Shown here piece after piece: positions 1-7,901 of a DNA stretch of 43,842 nt; position 1 is the stretch's first letter; each line of letters starts with the position of its first letter. Source of the DNA: SIG565 sp045650565 (lineage in GTDB: Bacteria; Bacillota; Clostridia; Oscillospirales; Acutalibacteraceae); NCBI GenBank assembly GCA_045650565.1, contig JAZRRG010000043.1, positions 1-43,842 of the forward strand, written 5' to 3'. The notes beneath the pieces were generated by a model. The model had not been told where the DNA came from, did not search any database, and was given only the letters and a program-made list of their open reading frames with translations. The position numbers were made by a program, and so were the translations under genes.

Positions 1-147
1 AAGCTTTTAGCTCTTTTCGATACCTGACGTATCTTTTTTGTCCTTGTTTACTCTCTCGATTTCTCTTAAGAATTGTCGGGTCCTTATTATTGTCGTTGTT
101 TAATTTTCAAGGTCCATTTTCGCTCCCGTTTTTTTGGGCGCTCAATT
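1..147 (-). promoter_or_regulatory. Probable rRNA operon leader (partial)
   Basis: This stretch has no ORF. Read leftward it begins with a short GC hairpin (CGCCC with GGGAGCG, about 121-142), then CCTTGAAAATTAAACAAC (about 99-116), which resembles the boxA antitermination region of Firmicute rRNA leaders. A further small stem, GATACGTCAGGTATC, lies at about 20-34. The leader continues off the left edge, where 16S rRNA or another stable RNA would be expected. Identification rests on motif resemblance only. Confidence 0.55.
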
Positions 148-176
148 ATAATACCACAGCGCAAAACCAATGTCAA
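148..176 (-). promoter_or_regulatory. Strong rRNA-type promoter
   Basis: On the minus strand a perfect TTGACA (171-176) is followed after exactly 17 bases by TATTAT (148-153). The 30 bases upstream are runs of A and T, like an UP element. The transcript would run leftward out of the window. A near-consensus promoter followed by a boxA-like leader and no ORF is what an rRNA operon leader looks like; the rRNA itself is not visible here. Confidence 0.75.
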
Positions 177-254
177 GCACTTTTTAAACTTTTTTTAAAA
201 AAGTAAAAATATGGTATTATCGAGTAACATTATATCCACTTTTTTGTATATTAT

Positions 255-911
255 TCACGAAAGAGTGGTTTTCATTTCCTCTAAAAGTTTCTTCTCTCTA
301 CGGGAAACCTGCACCTGCGTCATATTTAGGCGGATGGCTACTTCACTTTGAGTCAAGCCAGAAAAGTAGCGAAGCATTATTATCCTTTTATCATTTTCTG
401 ACAGTTTCTCTATTGCTTGTCCAATGGCAAGCCGTGTTGATATACTTTCCTCATTATCTACAGGCAAATCCAGTTCTCTCACGCCATCCTCATCCTGATA
501 GGTAAGCGAGACCGTCGGCTGTGATATGCAAATCGCCTCGTTTATTTCGTGGGGTGTTACATTAAGAATTACTGCCAGCTCTGACACGGTTAATGCTCTG
601 CCTGTTTTTTGCTCTTCCCTTTGGCGCACCGCACTAACCTTTAAGGACAGCTCTTTCAACGAGCGTGATACCTTTATGGCGCCCGTATCACGAAACAGCC
701 TTTTTATCTCGCCTAATATCACAGGCACGGCATATGTTGAGAATTTAAAGCCGAGTGATTCATCAAAATCTCTTGCGGCTTTCAGTAGTCCCATACAGCC
801 GACCTGAAACATATCATCATACTCAATGTTTCTGCCCGCAAACCTTTTACAGCAGCTATGCACAAGACCTATATTATCCTTTATTATCTTTTCTTCGTTA
901 TTGATTAGCAT
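255..911 (-). CDS. sigF: RNA polymerase sporulation sigma factor SigF
   Basis: This 218-residue sigma-70 family protein is probably the forespore-specific sigma-F. Region 2 is visible near residues 15-75 (MFQVGCMGLLKAARDFD, then FSTYAVPVILGEIKRLFRD), followed by region 3 and a region 4 helix-turn-helix at the C terminus (LTQSEVAIRLNMTQVQVSRREK). It is the third gene of spoIIAA-spoIIAB-sigF and overlaps the end of spoIIAB by 14 bases, which suggests translational coupling. Sigma-G is the closest alternative, but position directly after the anti-sigma factor argues for sigma-F. The stop is TGA. The usual downstream spoVA genes are absent; a divergently placed rRNA-type promoter region follows instead. 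Confidence 0.95.
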   Translation of the reverse strand: MLINNEEKIIKDNIGLVHSCCKRFAGRNIEYDDMFQVGCMGLLKAARDFDESLGFKFSTYAVPVILGEIKRLFRDTGAIKVSRSLKELSLKVSAVRQREEQKTGRALTVSELAVILNVTPHEINEAICISQPTVSLTYQDEDGVRELDLPVDNEESISTRLAIGQAIEKLSENDKRIIMLRYFSGLTQSEVAIRLNMTQVQVSRREKKLLEEMKTTLS

Positions 912-1347
912 TGGCGGAATATCTTAAACTGATTTTTTTGGTCATTACTATCGTTGTTCCTTTGTTAACTGCCGAGCGCACACGTACGCTATCCATAAAG
1001 CTTTGCATAACCGCAAAGCCAAGTCCTGCTCTCTCGCCGCCTGCGGTTGTATAGAGCGGCTCCATCGCCTGTTCAATATTTTCTATTCCACACCCCTTAT
1101 CCCTTATTTTAATTACCACCGAATGATTGTCCCTTATTTCAGCATTTATGTATATGTTACCTATTTTCTCTTTGTAGGCATGAACTATACAGTTGGTTAC
1201 TGCTTCGCTCACGGCAGTTTTAATATCTGACATTTCATCAATTGTAGGGTCAAGCTGTAATACAAACGAGGATACCAGTGAGCGTGCAAACGCCTCATTA
1301 ACCGACAGTGACGGCAAAGTTACCGAAAATTTATTTATTGTTTTCAT
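898..1347 (-). CDS. spoIIAB: Anti-sigma F factor SpoIIAB
   Basis: This is a GHKL-type serine kinase and anti-sigma factor that holds sigma-F inactive and phosphorylates SpoIIAA. The ATP-binding boxes are in order: N-box EAVTNCIVHAY, G1 box RDKGCGI, and G2 box ERAGLGFAVMQSFMD. The start is placed at the ATG of MKTINKF (1347) because the reading frame upstream lies inside spoIIAA. That start overlaps the end of spoIIAA by 17 bases and the gene's end overlaps sigF, so the three genes form one tightly coupled leftward operon. Length is about 149 residues, normal for the family. Confidence 0.95.
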   Translation of the reverse strand: MKTINKFSVTLPSLSVNEAFARSLVSSFVLQLDPTIDEMSDIKTAVSEAVTNCIVHAYKEKIGNIYINAEIRDNHSVVIKIRDKGCGIENIEQAMEPLYTTAGGERAGLGFAVMQSFMDSVRVRSAVNKGTTIVMTKKISLRYSANANQ

Positions 1348-1669
1348 TATTTTTATTTCCTTTCTTTTCAAGTCTTGCTAATCTCTCAATTCCCGCCAAT
1401 TTCATTACCTTATATATTTGCTCGGACGCTCCGCTTATATGAAGCTCGGCTCCAGTTTTTGACAACAAACGGTAGCGCCCCATAACAAGACCTATCCCTG
1501 ATGAATCCATAAACGAAATATCTGTAAAATCTATTATTAGTAATGTTGGCATATTGAGCTCTATTGCGCTATCAATACTTTCTCGCATTGCTTTGGCTGT
1601 ATGATGGTCGAGTTCTCCCGAAAGATACGCCGTTACAATCTCGCCCTTTGTATCGATTTTTACCGGCAT
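1331..1669 (-). CDS. spoIIAA: Anti-sigma F factor antagonist SpoIIAA
   Basis: This is a 112-residue STAS-domain protein. In its unphosphorylated form it binds SpoIIAB and frees sigma-F. The phosphoryl-acceptor serine lies in FMDSSGIGLVMGRY (residues 53-66; Ser56/Ser57). AGGAGG stands about 7 bases before the ATG at 1669. It is the first gene of the operon. A sigma-H promoter is expected from Bacillus, but I could not find a convincing AGGA...GAAT pair in the 95 bases upstream. The C-terminal tail is unusually Asn/Lys-rich. Confidence 0.95.
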   Translation of the reverse strand: MPVKIDTKGEIVTAYLSGELDHHTAKAMRESIDSAIELNMPTLLIIDFTDISFMDSSGIGLVMGRYRLLSKTGAELHISGASEQIYKVMKLAGIERLARLEKKGNKNNENNK

Positions 1670-1696
1670 AAAAATACCTCCTAAATATAAAAAAAT

Positions 1697-1722
1697 AAAC
1701 TCCTATATAATAATAGGAGTTT
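1697..1722 (-). terminator. Intrinsic terminator after the SGNH gene
   Basis: A perfect 10-base stem (AAACTCCTAT with ATAGGAGTTT) and a 6-base loop are followed on the minus strand by an AT/T-rich run. It separates the broken lipoprotein gene from the sporulation operon. Confidence 0.8.
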
Positions 1723-1763
1723 ACATATAAAAAATTTGTTGAATTTTGTAAATGAAATAAATT

Positions 1764-2726
1764 TTATTTCCAATAACCGAGTTCTACACCCTTTTTATAA
1801 ACTAAATCAGCCAAAATCTTATAGCCGAGCTCGTTTAAATGCACATCCGATTTATCATTGTTAAGACAAAAGGAAGCCGGAACCATATTTTTGTTAATGC
1901 ACCATTCATCAAGCTTTGTGGGTTCCATACCATAATCCTTGAGCGCATTATTTATCATATAATCACGTGAGTCTAACGTTTGGTCCCCAAAGGCATCCTT
2001 TAGCGCCTTTCTTTTTGCATCGGTTACATCCCACTGAATTATGTATATATTTTTATCCGATGTTGCACCTATTTTTCCATAGTTCTCCGCAAGAAGCTCG
2101 GGGCTTCCCTTATATCCATCGTTTGCACCCATTAAAACAACATTGCAATAACTCTTTTTATATTGTGATGAATAATTGAAGCTAACTTCGGTTCCTTTTT
2201 TTAAAGGTTATGGCTGAGCTTGTATCCTCTCTAATCAATGTATAGTAAACCTCATCCCATACTGTACCTTTTTGCAATGTAACATCAAAGGTTTGACCTG
2301 CTACAATCATTTTATTAAACGGGAGGTCCTCAGCAAATCCTAAAAACTCAACATCTATACCATTTTCGGCATATAAAAAAGTTTCCCAGCGACGCCCGCA
2401 TTCATAACCTTAAATTGCCCTGCAAGATTTGCCTGCAGCTGTACAGGATAATCATAATCCTCACCAACCGCCATACCTGCCGTTAAGCTGGCGCCCCAGC
2501 ACATTACAACGGTGTCTTGATTTTCAAAGGTAGTGATTTTATTTGCGGGAGCAGCAACACACCCATTTTCACCCTTTGTGAATTTTGCACCCACCGGTGA
2601 AATATTTTCACTTGATGTATTCGACGGGCCAGAGTTTACATCTTGTGTCGTTCCGCTACAAGATGTAAATATCAAACAAATCATTGCCACAACAATAATG
2701 CCTGCAATAATTCTTTTAATGCCCAT
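1764..2726 (-). pseudogene. SGNH/GDSL-hydrolase lipoprotein, two frameshifts
   Basis: Three frame segments together make one secreted SGNH hydrolase of about 320 residues. The start is the ATG at 2726, preceded by GGAGG; an earlier frame-compatible ATG has no such site. The N terminus is a lipoprotein signal (hydrophobic stretch ending FTSC). SGNH block I is CWGASLTAG, block III is MGANDGY and block V is DVHLNELGY with the catalytic His. The frame is lost near 2382-2390, where restoring one G to a GGG run gives AGETFLYAENGID, and again at an A7 run near 2198-2204, where removing one A gives FKKGTEVSFNYSS. All catalytic blocks survive, so this is either a very young pseudogene or a sequencing error in homopolymers. 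The substrate is unknown; the family includes esterases and polysaccharide deacetylases. Confidence 0.8.
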
Positions 2727-2826
2727 ACCTAATACCTCCGAAATAAATATATAATTCAACTATATTTTATGAGACACAAAAAAGCTATGTATAAGTAATG
2801 ATGATTTATGTATTTTAAGGCGCAAC

Positions 2827-5457
2827 CTACATTTTTGACTTAATATCGGCAATGCTGCTTTCAATCATATTGATTTTTTCAAGCACCTTATTGAGTTGTT
2901 CACGCTGTGTTTTAACGAGCGATTCGGGCGCTTTTGCAACAAATCCCGGATTGTTAAGCTTTTTCTCAAAGAATTCCTTATCAACATTTGCCTTTTGGAG
3001 TTCTTTTTGAAGCCGTTCAAGCTCGGCTGAAAAATCAACAAGCTCTGCAAGTGGCAAATAGATTTTTGCCGATTCAGTAATAATACATACCGAATCACTG
3101 TCACCCGCCTCGAAGCCGACAGTAACATTAGATGCATATGCCAAACGGCAAATAAAGTCACTGCCATCTGTAAAGGTTTCAACCGAATCGGTTTCGATTG
3201 TAACATTTGCTTTACGTGAGGGTGGAACATTCATTTCAGCTCTACGGTTGCGAATTGCCTTAATGGCTGACATAATCTTTTCGAACTCGGCTTCTTCCCT
3301 TTGAAAGTTTAGCTCAGCCGAATATTTAGGCCAATCTGATATCATAATAGACTCGCCGTTATGCGGAATGGACTGCCATATTTCCTCGGTTATAAACGGC
3401 ATAAACGGATGCAAAAGCTTAAGCATACCATCCATAACGAATATAAGTACGGCTCTTGTGTTATTTGCCGCTGCTTCATCCGCACCGTTTAAACGGGCCT
3501 TAGAAATTTCGATATACCAGTCGCAATATACATCCCAAATAAAATCATAAAGCTTTTGAACGGCAAGGCCGAGCTCGTATTTCTCGAGGTTATCGGTAAC
3601 CTCACGTACTAAACTGTTATATTTTGAAAGTATCCATTTTTCCTCAAGCGAAGGTGCGGTGGGTAATGGTAGCTGCTCGTCAGTTTTTAAATTCATAAGA
3701 ATAAAACGGGCGGCATTCCACAGTTTATTTGCAAAATTACGGCTCGACTCAACACGCTCAGGAATATAGCGCATATCATTACCCGGGCTGTTACCCGTAG
3801 CCAGAGAGAAGCGCAAAGCACCGGCACCGTCCTGCTCAATCACCTCAAGCGGGTCAACTCCGTTGCCTAAAGACTATGACATTTTCCTGCCTTGGCTATC
3901 CCTTACAAGACCGTGAATAAGCACTGTATCAAACGGCACCTCACCCGTTTGCTCAATGCCCGAGAACATCATACGCATTACCCAAAACGGAATAATATCA
4001 TAGCCCGTTACCAAGGTGTTGGTCGGGTAATAGTGTTTAAAGTCTTCTGTTTCTTCGGGCCAACCGAGAGTTGAGAAGGGCCAAAGCGCAGAGGAAAACC
4101 AAGTATCAAGTGTATCGGGGTCTTGTTCAATACTTTTACTGCCGCACGCCCTACAAACGCTCGGTTCTTCCTTTGCAACGGTTATCTCACCACAGTCGCC
4201 ACAGTACCAAGCAGGTATGCGGTGTCCCCACCAAAGCTGACGGGAAATACACCAGTCTCTGATATTTTCAAGCCAATGGAAATACACCTTTTCAAAACGC
4301 TGAGGAACAAATTTTGTTTCACCTTTTTTAACTGCATCAATAGCAGGGGCAGCAAGCGGCTTCATTTTAACAAACCACTGCTTTGAAACCCGTGGCTCAA
4401 CCGTTGTGGAGCAGCGATAACAGGTGCCAACATTATGGGTGTACTCTTCAATTTTTACAAGCGCATCCTCTTTTTCCAAATCGGCAACAATCGCTTTTCT
4501 CGCTTCATATCTATCCATACCCGCATAGCTTGGATAATCGGCAGTGATTTTTGCATCATCACTCATAACATTTATAACGGGTAAATTATGGCGCAGTCCC
4601 ACCTCAAAGTCGTTGGGGTCGTGTGCGGGGGTGATTTTAACAACACCCGTACCAAAGTCCATTTCAACATACTCATCCGCAACAATGGGAATATGGCGGT
4701 GCACCAGCGGTAAATCAAGCATCTTGCCAACAAGATGCTTATATCTTTCATCATTGGGGTTAACCGCAACTGCGGTATCACCAAGCAGGGTTTCAGGACG
4801 GGTGGTAGCAAGCTCTAAATAACCGCTGCCATCAACCAAAGGATAGCGCAAATGCCAAAAATGACCCGCCTGTTCTTCATACTCAACCTCGGCATCCGAA
4901 ATAGAGGTCAAGCATTTAGGGCACCAGTTGATAATTCTTTCTCCCCTATAAATAAGTCCCTTTTCATAAAGACCGATGAATACTTCCTTAACTGCCTGAT
5001 TACAGCCCTCATCAAGTGTGAAGCGCTCACGCTCCCAGTCGCAAGAGGAACCCATTTTTTTGAGCTGCTCGATTATTCTGCCGCCGTACTGCTCCTTCCA
5101 CTTCCAAGCACGTTCTAAAAAGCCATCACGGCCTATATCATCCTTTGTTATGCCCTCTTTTCGCATTGCCTCAACGATTTTTGCCTCGGTTGCAATTGAT
5201 GCATGGTCGGTACCGGGAAGCCAAAGCGTATCAAACCCTTGCATACGCTTAAAGCGAATAAGAATATCCTGCAGTGTGTTATCCAATGCATGTCCCATAT
5301 GCAGCTGACCTGTGATGTTCGGTGGCGGGATTACTATTGTAAACGTTTCCTTGCTTTTATCACAGGGGGCATGAAAATACCTGCCTGAAAGCCACTTTTT
5401 ATATATACGGTCCTCGACTTCCTTTGAGTCATAAACCTTTGCGAGTTCTTTTGCCAC
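2827..5457 (-). pseudogene. valS: Valyl-tRNA synthetase with amber codon at KMSKS
   Basis: This class I synthetase charges tRNA-Val. Start is GTG at 5457, 8 bases after GGAGG. The HIGH motif is HMGH (residues 53-56), followed by the editing domain, a Cys-rich zinc-like segment (CGDCG...CRACG), WFSSALWPFSTLGWP, an anticodon-binding domain, and a normal C-terminal coiled coil. Counting through the interruption the frame is continuous for 876 codons, the usual length. However GRKMSKSLGNG reads GRKMS, TAG (3874-3876), SLGNG: the catalytic second Lys is an amber codon, one base from AAG. Nearby QYGADALRF appears as QDGAGALRF, so two more conserved residues differ. The normal stop is also TAG (2827-2829). 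It is an essential enzyme, so either the base calls are wrong, the codon is suppressed, or a second valS exists. There is no room for a T-box: the promoter is about 40 bases upstream. Confidence 0.9.
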
Positions 5458-5490
5458 AATTGGTTCCTCCAAAATCAAATTATCTTAAAT

Positions 5491-5519
5491 ATATTATAGC
5501 AACAAAACGGCTTTGTCAA
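5491..5519 (-). promoter_or_regulatory. valS promoter
   Basis: A perfect TTGACA (revcomp 5514-5519) is followed by TAATAT (5491-5496) at 17 bases, or TATAAT (5493-5498) at 15 bases. The transcript would start about 30 bases before the GTG. Confidence 0.7.
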
Positions 5520-5562
5520 ATAATTCCTGTAATATATTTAAATTTATGTGAAATAGTATAAA

Positions 5563-5648
5563 TGTCAGCCAAGCAGTATTTAACTAATTGCGTTTGTTTT
5601 GAATATAATGGGCTGACAGCCACTCCTATTTTTAGGAGTGGCTTTTTT
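5563..5648 (+). terminator. Plus-strand hairpin pair with T-run
   Basis: An 11-base stem (5618-5628 with 5633-5643) is followed on the plus strand by T6, which is a textbook terminator. Directly before it is an 8-base inverted repeat, TGTCAGCC (5563-5570) with GGCTGACA (5611-5618). Neither neighbouring gene is on the plus strand, and read leftward there is no T-run, so this hints at a small plus-strand RNA. No clear promoter was found. Confidence 0.45.
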
Positions 5649-7887
5649 AAATTGTTAGCTGCTCTGCCTTTGCCTGAGCTTTTAAGCTACCCGCCGCAGG
5701 TAAATTACGGGTTCTGTAACGGTGAGGTGAATCGAGCATCCCCTCACGATATACCTCGGCAGTGAAAATGCGCTGACCCTTTTTCTGCGTCATAACCGCT
5801 ACACCGCCGTTATCTCTTGTGGATTTAGTTTGCAAGGCACCGCTGTTTACAAGCAGCATTCTACCGTTAGTAGATGTTAGCAGTATATCGCTCTCAGTCG
5901 GCAAATAGAGCACGGTGTGAAGAGTGAACTTATCAGTGTATGCACCAACTAACTTTTTACGGTTAGTTTTGGTGGCATAGGCGCTGAGTGCCACCTTGGC
6001 AACACGACCGTTATCGAAAACAAATATCATATTTCCGACATATTCTCTAACCGCTACCATATACACTGCATTTTCCCCTTCATCAAACTGGAGGGTTCCT
6101 GCAACGTAATCACCAAGCACGCTTGCCTTTCCATCGGCAAAATCGCTGACCTTGGCTTTGTATACCTGCTGCTTATTTGTAAAGAACAGCAATTCGTGAG
6201 CATTGGTAGCTTCAATAATTTGCGACATTTCATCACCCTCTTTAAGCTTTTGCTCACCACTCATACGAAGTGACTGGGGTGTTATCTTTTTAAAGTAACC
6301 ATCCCTTGTAAAGAATAGTGTAACCGGTGACTCATCAACCACCTCGGGCTCGGACTCATCCATATCTGCTTCGGGGGTTACAACCATAGTGCGACGCTCC
6401 TTGCCGTACTTTTTCATAACATCCTCAAGTTCTTTGATGATTATCTTGAGTACCTTGGTTCTGCTTGAAAGGATTGATTCGAGCTCCTCAATTTCTTTTT
6501 CGAGATTTTCAATATCGTTAAGGCGCTTTAGAATATATTCTCTATTTAAATGGCGAAGCTTTATTTCAGCTACATATTCCGCCTGTACCTCATCAATGCC
6601 GAAGCCAATCATAAGGTTGGGAACAACCTCCTTTTCTTCGGCAGTCTCCCTAACGATTTTTATTGCCTTATCTATATCCAGCAATATTTTCTCAAGACCT
6701 TTGAGCCAATGTAACCTATCCTTAGCTTTACCGAGTGTAAATATAATTCTATTACGAACGCACTCTGTTCTAAAGGCAACCCACTCTTCTATAATCTCTT
6801 TAACGCCCATAACCTGCGGCGCACCGCCGACAAGTATGTTAAAGTTACAAGCAAAGCTATCCTGTAGAGGTGTTGAACGGTAGAGTTTTTTCATAAATTT
6901 TTCTACATCAACGCCACGCTTTAGGTCAATAGTAATTTTCAGACCCTGCAAACCTGTTTCATCACGTATATCATTGATTTCGGTGATTTTCTTTTGTTTA
7001 ACAAGCTCTATTACCTTTTCGATAATCGCTTCACTCGTAGTGGTTGGCGGAATTTCGGTAATATCTATGCAGTTTGCTTTTTTATCGTAGGAATAAACGC
7101 CTCTGATTTTAAAGCTTCCCCTACCAGTTTCGTAAATCTTTTCGATTTCGGCACGGTTATATAAAAGCTGACCGCCTATTGGGAAGTCGGGCGCAATTAG
7201 AGTGTCGGCAACATTTATATCGTTATCCTTAATATACTCTATTGTTGTTTTACAAACTTCATTAAGGTTAAACGAGCAAATTGAACTTGCCATACCTGCC
7301 GCAATACCCGTATTGGCATTTACAAGCACACTTGGAAATGTTACGGGAAAAAGCGTTGGCTCTTTAAGTGTTGCATCATAGTTATCAACAAATTCAACCG
7401 TATCCTTTTCGATATCGGCAAAAAGCTCAGCCGCTATTGGCGCTAACTTTGCCTCGGTATAACGGGATGCGGCATACGCCATATCACGAGAATACGACTT
7501 ACCGAACGAGCCCTTCGACTGAACATACGGGTGCAAAAGCGTCTCGTTACCCTCGGACAAACGCACCATGGTTTCATAAATGGCGGCATCGCCATGTGGG
7601 TTGAGCTGCATTGTGCGACCGACTATGTTTGCCGATTTTATTGTGCCGCCATTTAAAAGCCCCATCATATACATTGTATACAACAGCTTGCGGTGTGATG
7701 GCTTAAAGCCATCTATCTCGGGAATCGCACGGGATATGATAACACTCATAGCATACGGCATAAAGTTAGTTTCAAGCGTTGTAACTATGGGTTGTTCAAC
7801 TGTAAGCCCCGCACCCGCAATATAGGTTTTTTCCATTATATCAGGGGTGGCTTTTGTAGCTTCTTCTTTTTTCTTTTTCGGTGCCAT
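5647..7887 (-). CDS. Type IIA topoisomerase subunit A (ParC/GyrA family)
   Basis: This is the DNA-breaking and rejoining subunit, 746 residues. The catalytic tyrosine is Tyr143 in AASRYTEAKL, and the quinolone-pocket region reads SANIVGRTMQLNPHGDAA. A long coiled-coil stretch around residues 440-500 precedes a beta-pinwheel C-terminal domain with at least four blades (LFFTRDGYFKK, LLFFTNKQQVYKA, MIFVFDNGRVAKV, LLTSTNGRMLLV). The GyrA box (QRRGGKG type), needed for true gyrase supercoiling, is not visible; the equivalent place reads RMSGEQKLKEGD. I therefore favour a topoisomerase IV-like or second, divergent type II enzyme rather than gyrase. It begins 14 bases after the B-subunit gene. The Lys-rich start MAPKKKKEE is unusual. 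Confidence 0.85.
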   Translation of the reverse strand: MAPKKKKEEATKATPDIMEKTYIAGAGLTVEQPIVTTLETNFMPYAMSVIISRAIPEIDGFKPSHRKLLYTMYMMGLLNGGTIKSANIVGRTMQLNPHGDAAIYETMVRLSEGNETLLHPYVQSKGSFGKSYSRDMAYAASRYTEAKLAPIAAELFADIEKDTVEFVDNYDATLKEPTLFPVTFPSVLVNANTGIAAGMASSICSFNLNEVCKTTIEYIKDNDINVADTLIAPDFPIGGQLLYNRAEIEKIYETGRGSFKIRGVYSYDKKANCIDITEIPPTTTSEAIIEKVIELVKQKKITEINDIRDETGLQGLKITIDLKRGVDVEKFMKKLYRSTPLQDSFACNFNILVGGAPQVMGVKEIIEEWVAFRTECVRNRIIFTLGKAKDRLHWLKGLEKILLDIDKAIKIVRETAEEKEVVPNLMIGFGIDEVQAEYVAEIKLRHLNREYILKRLNDIENLEKEIEELESILSSRTKVLKIIIKELEDVMKKYGKERRTMVVTPEADMDESEPEVVDESPVTLFFTRDGYFKKITPQSLRMSGEQKLKEGDEMSQIIEATNAHELLFFTNKQQVYKAKVSDFADGKASVLGDYVAGTLQFDEGENAVYMVAVREYVGNMIFVFDNGRVAKVALSAYATKTNRKKLVGAYTDKFTLHTVLYLPTESDILLTSTNGRMLLVNSGALQTKSTRDNGGVAVMTQKKGQRIFTAEVYREGMLDSPHRYRTRNLPAAGSLKAQAKAEQLTI

Positions 7888-7901
7888 TTTATCTTCCTCT
7901 T

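Noticed and set aside
5458..5646. T-box riboswitch before valS
   Set aside because: The promoter lies only about 40 bases before the start, and no specifier loop, T-box sequence or antiterminator is present. The same holds for serS and gltX.
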